Assembly: GCA_028753945.1 (NCBI GenBank)
Contig: JAPNXP010000017.1
Coordinates: 1,860,001 to 1,924,000 of the forward strand
From: Hexactinellida sp. DTS-2022
Taxonomy: Eukaryota > Porifera > Hexactinellida
Reading direction: 5' to 3'
DNA length: 64,000 nucleotides
Positions 11,055-22,343 of the stretch are shown piece by piece. The position numbers and the translations under genes were made by a program. The notes under the pieces are model-generated. The model was given only the letters and a program-made list of their open reading frames with translations. It was not told the origin of the DNA and ran no database searches. Numbering within the stretch: the first letter of the stretch is position 1; every line of letters begins with the position of its first letter.

Positions 11055-13496
11055 CTAAGTATTAACTTTGAATAGTTTCTTCTGATACAGTCTGACTAAT
11101 TCTTCAAACCGGTTCTCATCTCTCGATTCTCTCTCGCCGAGTTTCCGCTTCTTCTCCCTGCGAGAGGGAGCTGGGATTCGTCGAGATTTCTTCTGTTTAT
11201 TTGCAGTTATTCGCGGTTCCTTTGACTGTATTGAATTGTTGTTGCTTTGAGAAGATTTCTGAATACTTTTGTTGTATATTTTTGTCCCTTGTTCTTCAGT
11301 ATTATGTTTGATTTTTTGCGCCTTTAATTTTTTCCCCAGTATATGAGGAGGCTGTTTTTTGTTCTTCTTACTCAACACCTTCCCAATTCCTTTCTTATCG
11401 AACTTTTTGGATTTCTCCTTTTCCCCTGGGGTTGCATTGGATGCTTTCTCCTCATTCAATCTCTGCAACTGCAGCTTTGACTTGCTGAGTCGAGACTCCT
11501 TAACTTTAATAGCTCGCTGGTTCTCAAGAGACAACTCGACAATAAGTCTCCGTTTGTTCGGCAACACATCAGGATTGTTGTTCAGAGCAGTGAGTACAGT
11601 CATAGCCGCTTCGTGAGACGAGAATCCAACAAATCCGAATCCCTTGGAACGTCCCACCCCCTTCTCCAGTCTGTTCAGGTCTCGCATTACCTTAGCAGAC
11701 TTTACAGAATGTCCTTTAGACAGGAACCTAGCAGTGAGAGCCATCAACTCCTTGTCCCCCATCGACAGAGGCAGGTTACGGATACTCAGACGGTCTCTGG
11801 AAACGAAGATATTCGGATTATTCAGCTTCTCCTTCTTCTCGGCTTCCGCTCGCGATCTCTTAACCTGATCAGCTTTTGGGAGTTCTAAGTACGCTTCGGA
11901 TTTTGGGTCCAAGCGACCGATGCTAGCCATCTTAAGATTCCGCTTGTCTTCCTTCTGGTGAGGTTTCCGCTTCCCAGTGAGTTCACTCGCTTCCTCTTTC
12001 GTCACAGCTTTCATAACTTCTATTGTGCGGCCCTCGATTGCGATTCCCTGCTCAGATTGTCTGAGGCAATCCTCTGCAGTTGATTCTTCTATGAATCGCA
12101 CGAACCCGTTTCCAGTTAGCATTCCTGTCTCGCGATTGGTAACTAGCTTAGCGTACTTCACAGCTCCGAACTGATCTGAGAAGTATTCTGTCAGATCCTC
12201 TTCGTCCAATGAGAAGGGCAGGTTCCGGAGAAATAGGCACTTCCCGTCTGAGCTATCCACTCTGCGCGGCCTGGGATCAGCTGTTTGCTCAGAATCCGTT
12301 TGCTCACTGTCTGGGTCAGACTCCAGAGATTCTACATCAGACTGAGATTCTAGCTCGTCACTAGATACGGGATCTGCTAACTCTGGTTCAGGTGGTATAT
12401 CTTCTTCTTGTTGCTGTTGTTGTTGTTGTTGTTTTTGTGAGAGGTAGGCCTTACGATCGAGTGCCCAATCAACAGCCACCTTACGGCCCATAATCTCTCT
12501 GCCATTCAACTTACTGAGCGCTGCGCTCGCCTCGAATACGTTGCTCATAGTCACAAATCCGAACCCCAGCATTAAATCAGTTCCCGGCTTCTGAGGAATA
12601 TTTACATCGACAACTTTACCGAACTTCTCGAAACATTTCCTCAGTTCATCAAGACTGCATTTGAAACTCAGATTACGGACTAGCAGCTTGGATTTCTTCT
12701 GGTGTTTAGCCGACGCGTCTAGGAGAGCTAGAGAAGCCAGGCTAACCTCTAGCTCTCCGTCTCCCCAGGATAAGTTCCTTAGCAGAGCCAGGGCCTTACG
12801 GGCGAGGTGCTTAGACGAGAAGGTGAGGAGCAGAGTATTCTCTGGGTGGGGAAGAGGCTCAATAGACTCCAGACCGGAAATAAACTGACCCACAACCCGT
12901 CGCATAATACCACAGTATCTAGCGACGCCAGCTGAGGGGGAATTAGCCCCCTGGAGCGGGAGACCAGACATAACCAGAGATCTAGCCTGGATACCCTGTC
13001 CCTTATTCGGAGCTGGCTTCTCGATAACCTCTTCTTTCTCGCTGGCACTATCTGATGAGGAATTATAGGCCTGTGCCTTATCTGTGTGAGAAGCTATATT
13101 ATCAATTTCCTCATTTGAGAATTCGTTTTCTGAATCGTCTCTGCGGCTCGATTTAATTTGCTGTCTGACCCTGCGCTTAGCTGGGAGACAGAGCAGAGTG
13201 TGTTCCTTCAGTTTTACTAGTTTCCGGTTGATAGCCCGAGTCACTTCATCGTCATTAGAGAATGTTACAAAAGCAAATTTTGTAGATTCTCTAGGATTAT
13301 CTTTGCCCCGTTTCTTATTCTCTCCAACAGTGAAACACTTTATGACACGGCCAAACTGCGAGAACAGTTCGGTTAGTTCCTTATCTGTGGTGTCAGCGGG
13401 CACACTCTTAACAAATACGGTTTTACTGCTCGTGACGACGACAGGCGTAACTTGCTTCCTAACCTTTTTGTTATTTTTATTATTCTTACTGAACAT
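11055..13496 (-). CDS. RBM28: RBM28/Nop4-like nucleolar RNA-binding protein, single exon
   Basis: An uninterrupted 813-residue frame with several RRMs: residues ~23-105 (KTVFVKSVP ... FAFVTF), a degenerate one at ~170-255, ~268-350 (KLLVRNLSF ... GFGFVTM), ~418-500 (KCLFLRNLP ... GNGFVRF) and ~575-665 (LSIRNLPL ... GFGFVGF). A short poly-Gln run (~358-366) and an acidic Ser/Glu linker precede the fourth RRM. The C-terminal 130 residues are Lys/Arg-rich, as expected for nucleolar targeting. RBM28 and yeast Nop4 act in 60S ribosomal subunit assembly. Human RBM28 is 759 residues and intron-rich; the lack of introns is notable. It shares a ~180-bp promoter region with SLC47. Confidence 0.9.
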   Translation of the reverse strand: MFSKNNKNNKKVRKQVTPVVVTSSKTVFVKSVPADTTDKELTELFSQFGRVIKCFTVGENKKRGKDNPRESTKFAFVTFSNDDEVTRAINRKLVKLKEHTLLCLPAKRRVRQQIKSSRRDDSENEFSNEEIDNIASHTDKAQAYNSSSDSASEKEEVIEKPAPNKGQGIQARSLVMSGLPLQGANSPSAGVARYCGIMRRVVGQFISGLESIEPLPHPENTLLLTFSSKHLARKALALLRNLSWGDGELEVSLASLALLDASAKHQKKSKLLVRNLSFKCSLDELRKCFEKFGKVVDVNIPQKPGTDLMLGFGFVTMSNVFEASAALSKLNGREIMGRKVAVDWALDRKAYLSQKQQQQQQQQEEDIPPEPELADPVSSDELESQSDVESLESDPDSEQTDSEQTADPRPRRVDSSDGKCLFLRNLPFSLDEEDLTEYFSDQFGAVKYAKLVTNRETGMLTGNGFVRFIEESTAEDCLRQSEQGIAIEGRTIEVMKAVTKEEASELTGKRKPHQKEDKRNLKMASIGRLDPKSEAYLELPKADQVKRSRAEAEKKEKLNNPNIFVSRDRLSIRNLPLSMGDKELMALTARFLSKGHSVKSAKVMRDLNRLEKGVGRSKGFGFVGFSSHEAAMTVLTALNNNPDVLPNKRRLIVELSLENQRAIKVKESRLSKSKLQLQRLNEEKASNATPGEKEKSKKFDKKGIGKVLSKKNKKQPPHILGKKLKAQKIKHNTEEQGTKIYNKSIQKSSQSNNNSIQSKEPRITANKQKKSRRIPAPSRREKKRKLGERESRDENRFEELVRLYQKKLFKVNT

Positions 13497-13676
13497 TATA
13501 TTCTAAATCAAATGAATCAGAGTAATCGTAACCTAAATGATACGCCCATCAGTTGCATTTATACTGATGTAACTTATTATAATAAACCTTTCTATCATCA
13601 AGCATCAGGTCTAATTTTAGAACAACAGTATACTATAAATTGATACTGTTGAAAACCAATTAAATTCCCTTTGGTA
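13497..13676. promoter_or_regulatory. Bidirectional promoter region between RBM28 and SLC47
   Basis: Only 180 bp separate the divergent start codons of RBM28 (13496, minus) and the MATE transporter (13677, plus), so both promoters and 5' UTRs must lie here or overlap the genes. No clear TATA box. Call rests on spacing. Confidence 0.55.
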
Positions 13677-15443
13677 ATGGCAGTCAATTTTCCAGAAAAA
13701 CATGCAACAATAAAATCAAGAATATTTATTTCTCCTTGGGTACTGAAGGAAATCTTCCAACTGACCAGATTAGCGATTCCAAACGCACTAGCATTCATTA
13801 TTTGCAACTTATCGATAGTAGTCAGTGTGATATTCGCTGGTCACATAAGTGTAGAGGAGAAATACCTTGATGGCAGCAGTATAGCAATATCTTTCGCTAA
13901 CGTAACAGGCAATGCTGTGACGATAGGCCTGAGCAGCGCCTTGGATACCCTCTGTTCCCAAGCGTACGGGGCACACCAGTACCGGCGATCCGGACTGTAT
14001 TTCCAGAGGGGACTGTTTATCCACGGACTGATCTGCTTTCCGCTCGCGGCCCTGTGGCTCAATTCAGAGACGGCTCTCTTGTTGATCCACCAGGACCCGG
14101 GGGTAGCGGCGGTCGCGGGACAGTTTCTGTCGATATTCTCACTCAGTTTACCGGCGCTTCAAATAAACTTCTTATCTCTCAAACTCTTCCAAGCGCACAA
14201 CCTGATTCTCCCGCAGATATTAATCTCATCGCTCGGATTGCTTTTCAATATAACAGCACAGTATCTGCTGGTGGTGTTCCTACAGTTTGGCATAGCGGGC
14301 TCGGCGACAGCACTGACTCTCTCTCAGTACGTGATGGCAGCAGGGTACATACTGTACATTAGATTCTCACACCTCTATAAGCAGACCTGGGGGGGCTGGA
14401 GTGTGCAGGCTCTGTTCGGCTGGTACCAGTACCTCAAGTACGGAGTGCCCGGGATGGTAATGCTATGCCTAGAGTGGTGTTCTTTCGAGAGTGGATACTT
14501 CTCCGTTGGTGCATTTGCCCCGTACCCCAAGGTAGAGCTTGGCATATACTCTGTTATAATGAACTTTGCCGGGTTGGCTTTCTCGTTCCCGCTCGGGTTT
14601 ATGATAGCAGCAACAGTGCGAGTAGGGAATCTGCTCGGAAACAACCAGCCTGGTAGAGCTAAGCAGAGCTGCTACCTGAGTCTAATGCTGATATGCATAA
14701 CAAACTCTGTACAGTGCCTGTGTCTGTACCTGGCTAGGAACTCCCTGGCTCTCCTATTCACTAACGATGAGTGCATACTGGCGGGCTCTACGTGGCCGGT
14801 AATCGTAATAGCGGCGTTCCAAGTTGCAGACGGGTACCAGGGCGTGGCCGGGGGGTCTATAAGGGGGTGCGGTAAGCAGAAGTTCGGCGCTCTGATAAAC
14901 CTTGTTACATACCAATTCATCTCACTTCCTATCGCCTATGTGCTAGCCTTCGCGGTGAAATGGTATACGGCCGGGTTCTGGATTGGTTTGTCTGTTGGTT
15001 GCATCTTACAGGGAGTTGGCTACACGCTAGTTCTATTCAGTATCAGCTGGGATAAATGCGCAGTGACCGCTATGCAGAATGCAGGCGTGGGAGAGGGGGA
15101 CTGTGATGATAATTGCAAGACAGGAAAGAAAAGAGTTGTTTCCACCGATCAGTCGGATAGTGAGACAGACGCTGAAGACAAAGAATGCTCCGACAAACTC
15201 TCTCAGAGAGGAAACTCCTCTGAAGAAGAATTGGAAGGAACAGGATTGTTAGAAATACCCGAGAACAGTGACTCACAGTCCAAGAAAGAATTCTACTTTA
15301 TGCTAGGAGTCAGGTCCCTGACACTTTCCCTATGCTTCCTGATATTAGTACTGGGCTTAATACTGAGGGAGTTCCAATTCACAGTTCCATTCTACGAGTA
15401 CAACACGACTAATTCCTCATACTGCCCTTATGGGGACTATTAG
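13677..15443 (+). CDS. MATE-type multidrug and toxin extrusion transporter (SLC47), single exon
   Basis: 588 residues from ATG 13677; an in-frame TTG six bases upstream is not a plausible start. About twelve hydrophobic helices in two MATE repeats are followed by a long acidic Ser-rich cytoplasmic loop (~460-535) and a thirteenth helix (LTLSLCFLILVLGLIL), the layout of animal SLC47. MATE signatures include SSALDTLCSQAYGA and the repeat 2 region QVADGYQGVAGGSIRGCGKQ. The acidic residues of LEWCSFESG align with the essential Glu273 region of human MATE1. SLC47 proteins exchange H+ for organic cations at the plasma membrane. Paralogue cannot be decided. Diverges from RBM28. Confidence 0.93.
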   Translation: MAVNFPEKHATIKSRIFISPWVLKEIFQLTRLAIPNALAFIICNLSIVVSVIFAGHISVEEKYLDGSSIAISFANVTGNAVTIGLSSALDTLCSQAYGAHQYRRSGLYFQRGLFIHGLICFPLAALWLNSETALLLIHQDPGVAAVAGQFLSIFSLSLPALQINFLSLKLFQAHNLILPQILISSLGLLFNITAQYLLVVFLQFGIAGSATALTLSQYVMAAGYILYIRFSHLYKQTWGGWSVQALFGWYQYLKYGVPGMVMLCLEWCSFESGYFSVGAFAPYPKVELGIYSVIMNFAGLAFSFPLGFMIAATVRVGNLLGNNQPGRAKQSCYLSLMLICITNSVQCLCLYLARNSLALLFTNDECILAGSTWPVIVIAAFQVADGYQGVAGGSIRGCGKQKFGALINLVTYQFISLPIAYVLAFAVKWYTAGFWIGLSVGCILQGVGYTLVLFSISWDKCAVTAMQNAGVGEGDCDDNCKTGKKRVVSTDQSDSETDAEDKECSDKLSQRGNSSEEELEGTGLLEIPENSDSQSKKEFYFMLGVRSLTLSLCFLILVLGLILREFQFTVPFYEYNTTNSSYCPYGDY

Positions 15444-15726
15444 CGTATGATAGATAGATAGATTGTATTGCAAATTAAACGTATTAAACGAAGGGTTGTA
15501 AAGTATTTATACCAAGGGTTGTAAGGTATTTAACAAAAACAGTTTAATTACAAAAGATAGCTAATAACTACAAATACAACTTATAGCCTAAGGAAGAATA
15601 ATAACAAATATCTACAGAGAATAGGACTCATAGGGAGAAGGGAGTTAGAAACATTCTAGTTAGATACAGGCCTAGATTAGTACGATTATTGAGTAGTAAC
15701 GCTAGTAGAGTCCTTACACTGTAGAT

Positions 15727-18700
15727 TCAAGCTAGTATACAGGCACCTAGCTCAAAGGAGCACGCTATTTCATCACCTAGCTCAAACTCCCCATAGAGAT
15801 ACTCTAAGTACTCGTGATATTCCGAGTTAAACTGCTCTGACATAGGGCAGTTAGATACCTCCAGCTGGAAGATGCTCTGTAGCATGTCCAGCTGACTGCT
15901 GCAGCGAAGTGCATCCGCTCTTGCGTCGTACCAGATTAGGCACCTTAGGAACAGTTAGAAATATACAGTAGAACTCGGGTATAACTTATAACGTACCCCT
16001 TGGGAAAGGAAATAGTACGTATTATCCGAGTGTACGTAGTAAGTAAGTTTACCATACAAAGAAATACATACTGCTTTATAAACTTGGTTAAAATAATTAG
16101 TACAGTCGAAACCGGATTTTTTCTAACTAACTATTTATTCGAAATGTGTAAGGAATTCTAATTTTGTTGTATTATCAATCGATTTATTCTAACTATCGGA
16201 TTTTTCTTACTTTATTTCCATGGAAAGAATTGGTTAGAAAAAAACAGTTTCAACTGTACGTACTAAGTCGAAGTACGTACTAACCCAGGTAGTTATAACG
16301 AGAGTTCACTGTATTAATTTAGTTGCTAACATACTTCTGGACCTGTCCCGGTTCCTGAATGAGAGAAGAGACATACTGAGTGTCTCCCGTGTTGCAGTCT
16401 ATAGAGCGAATCCAGGAATCTTTGCAGTCCTCCTTGTTATCAATCCTACACCTCATTTGCACAGAATGACTATTCAGTGTACCTTCGCACTGACTCACAT
16501 TCAGCCAATTGGAGGGAATATCCACTTCCTGCATAGAACAATCTAGAAATAATACAAAAGGGAATCAACATGCAAACAGACAAGTCAAAATACCGTATAT
16601 AATATTCAATGTAGTTAATCAAATTAGTAATTACCTTTAGGAAAGGTGGAAAATCGAGATCGAGTGCCTCGTTTTTGTCGATTAGTAAATCGCCGACGTC
16701 TGTATGTTCTACCAGATTGACCATTTGAATAAGTTGATGAGTTTCTTGGTACAATATACCTATCAGGTCCAGAATCAGGTCCAGAATCAGGTCCTACAGA
16801 ATCAGGTCCTACAGAATCAGGTCCAGAATCAGGTCCTACAGAATCAGGTCCTACAGAATCAGGTCCAGAATCAGGTCCAGAATCAGGGCCTACAGAATTG
16901 ATAGTATTCCCAGCTACATTAATCCCAGTTAAAGAAGATCCCCTTGGACAACCGGAGTTACAAACACATTCATCTGGACAAGCAAATGTCTCGTCTGAGT
17001 TTTCAGAAACCAGCAGAGAAGTGAGGTTAGTTACAAAATGGTACTGCTTTGAGATATCAATAATCTCCTGTTTAAGGTAATCGTCATTAAATATTATATA
17101 TTCTTCGTACATTTTTCTCACTTTTAAATAAGCTAACATTGTATCTTCGAAATAACTATTCTGGGACTCATGTCCTTGCCTCAAGTTAATGCTCCGTCTC
17201 AATGTAAAACTCCTCCCGCCCCTTATATTCCCAGTAATGCTCATATGGATTATATCAGCTGATCCCTGAATAATACGACCACTCACTATAAGCTCCTGTC
17301 CCTTGATAAAGTAAGGGAAACTAGTCGTAGTAAGGCCCTCAACAGAGCCATCTGGGTAATTGAACTGGATGTTAGACAGCACCGGACATTCTGTATGTAG
17401 CTTTCTAATGGTAACATTGAACAACCCATCAAACAACGTTTGTACTCGAATATAGTGTAGGCTTCCCCCGTTTAAGATGGTCAGCCGTTTCAACAGTTGT
17501 TCATTATCAAATATACTAATAGAAATTGAATGGAGTATCACTGGAGTCCCGGTTCTCCCTTTTGCTTCTCTAAAATTATTATCTATTTTATTGGGATCTA
17601 ATTCTCCTCGATTCGTGATTCCATCCGAAATAAGGAAAATTAGATTTCCCCTATGTGGATCTGATTGGAAAGCTTCTAATATTTGTCTACCTGCTTCAAC
17701 TACAGCAGCATTGATGTTTGTCCATCCCCTTGCTTCTATGCCAGCAATAAAACTCAAGGCTCCTCGTTTAGTAGTTCGGTCTAAGTAAGGAATATAAACT
17801 TAATAACAATTCTATTACAGAGATAAATATACAACTTAAACCAGTGGTTCCCAACCTGGGGTCCACAGACGGCAGTAGGGGGTCCACAGAATGTCAAATA
17901 TTTGCCATAGGGGGTCCACAGTTTTAAAAGTTTGGGCATCGCTGACTTAAGTCCATCATACATAATGCAACTTTGTTGTTTTTTGTTGAATCGTGTATGT
18001 TGGAATGTTTAATTAAGCTTGTGCATGAAAATAGAACAGTCTTCTATTTTCATGTTACCTAGTTGCACGCAATAGTTGCATCGTGTTGTCAAATCTGAAT
18101 GTGTTGGAAGTTGATTAGAATACATAAAATTATATTATGAGATAAATTAAGATGGAAAATATCACACTTACCAAATCTAACCAGAGAATTGGAGAACTTG
18201 GTTACCGTCGTATTGAAAAGAATAATGTTGAAATTCGTTCCAGGCAACAATTCGAAATTAATGATATCTTCCAAGAAATCAAAAGCTCTACCAATCTTAT
18301 ATCCCCTCATAGATCCTGAAACATCAAGTATCAGTATCAAGTTAATACCGAGACACAGAGAGTAGGTTGTTGACAAGATTTGAACAAAGGTGTTGTTGGC
18401 TACATGTGTTATAACGCTGTTTCTAATAACAGGCTTGTATGTAATAACTAGTTCTTTATCAGGATTACTATTGCAGTTGCGACTCCGACTATTCTGAGAC
18501 CGTACATACGAAAACAAACCAATCCCACTTCTAGATATCCTAGCAACGCCATTGGGTGATTGAATTGTTCGGATACCCTGAGGCTCATCATACTTAACCT
18601 ACAAAACGAATAATCAGTTGTCAATTACTTAATTAAGTAATCAACAAGCGGATTATAATAGCATGCAAATACTTCCATTTGTGGCATTACAAAATTATAT

Positions 18701-20157
18701 TATATCGGACTATAGCGTACAGCTTTAGAGGGCGCAACAATATCCAGCCCGCCAAATAAACTCTAAAAGATAACTTCCGAAATTTAAATTCAAATAATTA
18801 TGTTAGATTAATCCTATATCCAATCTTGAGAAAATCATTTATGACACATAATTAATATTTGGGAAAATTCCAAAAATACTCAAGTTTTTTAAAAATTTCC
18901 AAAAATACTCAACAATACTCAACTAATTTGTAAATATACTCAAGTATTTCCAAATATACTCAAGTTTTACCGGATTATTCCAAATATACTCAAGTTTTAT
19001 TGGATTATTCCAAATATACTCAAGTTTTATTGGATTATTGAAACTAGTATGGAGATCCCAACGACAAAAAATATTTATTAGTACAATCTGCTCGTCTGAT
19101 CTACGCGCGTCCTTACAACTTGTACTCGGGCCTGCGACCCTCGCTTGTATTTAAAGCATCTCCTTTTCAAATTAAATGTCGTTCTTGATGGTTGGCCGCT
19201 AGCCGTCTATTTATATCCGTGGATCCTAGCTACAGGTTTCTATAAGGACAGATTAAATAATTTGGATATTTATGCAAATTTGAACAGATAATTTTCTAGA
19301 TATATAAGCTTGTCCGTGTATAATAAATTAATAATATACCAATTCCAAATAAAAAATTAAATATCGCTAAGAAACTGTACCAGTGGACCCCTGACTTTGG
19401 GATGTGGAGAAGTTATTGTATTGATTGATAATAATTTGATATCAAATAACACAATGGAATGTTAGAAATGCATGGCTAGACAGACAGAACACAAATAACT
19501 GATTAGATGACTGAACTTCCTCTCGATCAATTAGATTTACTGCATCAGTATTCCATATTGCACGCTAAACATTTGACAGACACTAAAGCATTCAATTATA
19601 CTAATTTAATGCTAGCTGCTAATCCATACTGGAACAACCCTCGAATTTAATTGGCTAAAGGTTTTGACACCTTTTGTGATGGAAGATGTGAATATCTTTT
19701 TAGATATTGAACTTGTTTGTACATACAGTATTCCCCACCCCACTGCCAAATTTTAGGTATGTAGCTTTTACCAGTTCCTCAATCAATTCTGAACAAACAC
19801 ACAAACAAACAAACACAAAAACATTGTGATTTAAATTTAACGAGCCCTTCGGTCTCGGTCGCTTTGCAACAGATCGGTGCTACGCACCTCAAGTTAACGG
19901 CCGCTGTGCTACCTTACTCCTCACACTTTCTACCATGGAAATGGTAGAAAGGGACGTTATGATTTTGAATTTTCATTAATTTGTTTACCTATTTGTGTAA
20001 ACAACAACAACAAATATTCATATGAGAAGTTTATAAACGCGAAATTCGTGTTCAGCATACTTGTTTACCTATTATAACATTTGAAAGTTAGTTTATATCT
20101 CATATATAAATGCGATTTCTATTCCCCCATCACTTTAATACAATCCGGACAAACATA

Positions 20158-20210
<53 letters not shown>

Positions 20211-21125
20211 CAATCGAAATTTAATAATATAGATATATAAGATAGACTAAATATAGCCTTTCTAAACTTGAGTAGATCTGTGAATTTACTGAAAAGTTGA
20301 GTAGATTTGGAATTTATTGAAAAAACTTGAGCAGAATTGGAATTATTCAGAAAAACTTGAGTAGAATTGGAATTATTTTGAAAAACTTGAGTAGATTCGG
20401 AAAGATCTAGTTTTATATTTGAGTATCAGTAAAAAGTTGAGTATATTTGGAAATTTTTAAAAAACTTGAGTATTTTGGGATTTTTCCCATTAATATTTAG
20501 TATTTACTAACTATTGTACTTAGAAACTTACCAAAACAGAAAGATAGTCGGCATTCTGACCAAATTCAATGGGAATTCTATGTTCAATCCTCCTCAGCGC
20601 CATTTCAAGAAGTTCCTTGTACTCAATAGTGAATAATGCCGAAGAGTAAACACTCACAGATGTACAAACATTGAACTTTTGACTTTGACCACTAAAGTAT
20701 AAATACATAAGTATATCATGTGCAAGAGGTAATTCAAATGGTATAACTTACTCCACAGATTCCACTAATACAACTGTAATATTAGAATTTATCGCCTCGT
20801 CATACATCACCTTTGCACGCGATTTCTCCTCGATACTTCCTTGGTACTTCTTCCCACCAACCTCCAAACAGAGACTGCTTATGAAAGCCTTCTCAGGGAG
20901 AGTAATGGTAAAGCAAAGCTCTCTCGCTTGTGGACCAGTATTGGTGATGTGACTGTAAACCTTAGTACAAGCAAACCGGGTTTTTACAGTGCTGTGCACT
21001 GTGTAGTTCTCCACTCGATACCCTTGCCTGTTTTGTATGCTATCAAGGGTAGGACAGTTAAAATGGTTTGCATTGGTGGCTAATGCCGCAATTATTAAGA
21101 AGAAGAGACGATATAGCATCCTCAT
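15727..21125 (-). CDS. Secreted ITIH-like protein (VIT + vWA domains), six exons
   Basis: Exons 21125-20752, 20691-20532, 18598-18172, 17780-16635, 16542-16335 and 15943-15727 join in consistent phases (2, 0, 1, 1, 2) for 843 residues, near the ~900 of inter-alpha-trypsin-inhibitor heavy chains. A signal peptide (MRMLYRLFFLIIAALA) leads into a VIT domain, then a vWA domain with an intact MIDAS (LDVSGSM, the Thr of GWTNIN, and FLISDG). Further on is a Gly-Pro-Asp-Ser repeat (DNA 16760-16895), a basic stretch, and a Cys-rich tail. The last exon is my reassignment: exon 5 reads into TAA at 16319, but a strong GTATGT donor at 16334 matches a 71-codon open exon after a MITE-filled intron. Extracellular matrix or protease-inhibitor function is inferred from family. 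Confidence 0.82.
15966..16311. mobile_element. Nested MITE pair filling the last intron of the ITIH-like gene
   Basis: The outer element has ends CAGTAGAACTCGGGTATAAC and AACGAGAGTTCACTG plus TA. A second element is inserted in it at 16103-16256, with ends CAGTCGAAACCGGATTTTTT and AAAAACAGTTTCAACTG and a perfect TA duplication (16101-16102, 16257-16258). Together they make 346 of the 391 intron bases. Confidence 0.85.
16760..16895. repeat. Coding 12/15-bp minisatellite (GPDS/VGPDS)
   Basis: Alternating units of CAGGTCCAGAAT and CAGGTCCTACAGAAT type encode runs of GPDS and VGPDS in exon 4 of the ITIH-like gene. Unit lengths stay multiples of three, so the frame is preserved. Confidence 0.9.
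17842..17944. mobile_element. Short hAT-like element (family D) in ITIH-like intron
   Basis: Ends CAGTGGTTCCCAACCTGGGG and TTTGGGCATCGCTG form imperfect inverted repeats. The flanks ACTTAAAC and ACTTAAGT look like an eroded 8-bp duplication. The GGGGTCCACAG block recurs internally. Related copies lie near 40.3, 51.5 and 60.8 kb. Confidence 0.75.
19850..20245 (+). mobile_element. Dispersed retroelement-like sequence inside the foldback element
   Basis: Begins ACGAGCCCTTCGGTCTCGG, shared with 22344-22710, and ends with an ACAAACACACA tract followed by TTTAATAATATAGAT, typical of RTE-class LINE or SINE tails. It contains no protein that I can identify. Confidence 0.55.
20161..20208. repeat. (AC)n microsatellite
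   Basis: About 48 bases of alternating A and C inside the foldback element, next to the retroelement-like tail. Confidence 0.95.
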
Positions 21126-21954
21126 GTTGAAGAGTCCGTTTTACGATTTTCACTTCTTCCAGATTCTCAATAGTTGCCATTGTATTTATATTCTCCTATC
21201 AAACAACATAGATTAAACAACTTACAAATATAGAATATACTGGATGTTAGAAAAGTATCAAATTATGCTACGTTGTATCAGTAAAATTTCCGACTTTAAA
21301 TTTTCCCGAACTTGCGTTTTAGCTAAGAATAAATAATAAAACCGAGATTTTATTAAAACTGTAATTGATCATATTTTGACTTATCAATTAATATGTTGAA
21401 TAATAACAAACTAGCCAGTGCCCCATCGCCATGCGACGAATTAGTCGCAATAAACAGTCGGAAAACGAGAGGGGTGCGACCCCCAATTATAGCCTCTTTG
21501 AGAGCGGAAGCAAATGTGTTTATTTTATATTGCTACGGGTTTCATTTAGCTTAGCTGTTAAATACTTCCCGATATACAATATTAGTCGTATCGAGCCATT
21601 CCCGAGCTTTTTAACCAAACTGTATCGCACTCTTCTCTGCATATCCCTTCCTCTCTGCTTCTGCCATCAGCGGTAGTTCTACGCCTCCTGGTTAATGACG
21701 AACAGGATTGCCTCGGGTCACCAACTCGGGATCCAGCCACGTTCATGTAAGCCCCTCAAGGGGCAACCATGCATTTTGGCTTTGTATTCGTTTTGCCTTG
21801 CGGACTTATTACATTGCAGGATTCAGCGTTATTATCAATCCGGCGACGGTGTGCGGGTGAAGATTGTGAACTGTCTGAGTGGATTACGTTGCATGTAGTA
21901 AGTGATAAAGTGATTAAGTAAATTGAGCAAATTGTTTTATTATAGGCAACGCAG

Positions 21955-22070
21955 TTGGTAGTAACCAATAGGATTATTATCCCAGTTGGCAGTAACCAAT
22001 AGGATTATTATCCCAGTTGGCAGTAACCAATAGGATTAGTATCCCAGTTAGCAGTGACCAATAGGATTAG
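21955..22070. repeat. 31-bp tandem repeat, about 3.7 copies
   Basis: Unit contains CAGTAACCAATAGGATTA and TATCCCAGTTGG, starting at 21955, 21986, 22017 and 22048. Each unit has a CCAAT sequence; whether this matters is unknown. Confidence 0.9.
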
Positions 22071-22343
22071 ACCTTTAATTATAGGCTTCAAGTTACATAT
22101 GCAAATGTAGTACGTGTTTACAAAATGCTGTGTAATTCTGGAACTAACACATTTGGGAAACCTCATATTTTCCCCGAGGTCTCCCTTCGAATAGCTTTCG
22201 ATTGATATGTGCATCGCCAGGATCGGATAATACAGCAAAGAGTTACAGGGGCGGACGGAATGACTAAGCTTTCTTTCTTGCTACGTTGTATTTGTAAAAT
22301 TTCCGACTTTTAAATTTTCCCAAAACTTGCGTATTAGCTAAAA

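Larger units (their letters stand above)
18861..20488. mobile_element. Foldback-type DNA transposon, 1.63 kb, with perfect 10-bp target duplication
   Basis: Long inverted ends begin GGGAAAATTCCAAAAATAC and end with the complement of GGGAAAAATCCCAAAATAC. Each end is built of tandem subrepeats around TACTCAAGTTTT (left to ~19040, right from ~20260). It is flanked by ATTAATATTT at 18851-18860 and again at 20489-20498. The 10-bp duplication and subrepeat-built termini resemble Foldback elements, often grouped near Mutator. No transposase frame is present, so it is non-autonomous. The interior holds an RTE-like tail and a dinucleotide run. Confidence 0.88.

Noticed and set aside
13671-13676. Upstream TTG start of SLC47
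   Set aside because: Two codons upstream of a good ATG; a non-AUG start is not needed in a eukaryote.
16319-16334. TAA at 16319 as the end of the ITIH-like protein
   Set aside because: A strong GTATGT donor just before it links in phase to a coding-looking exon; retained-intron isoform still possible.
19031-20255. Coding transposase in the foldback element interior
   Set aside because: Stops in all frames; only repeat-derived sequence and a microsatellite are present.
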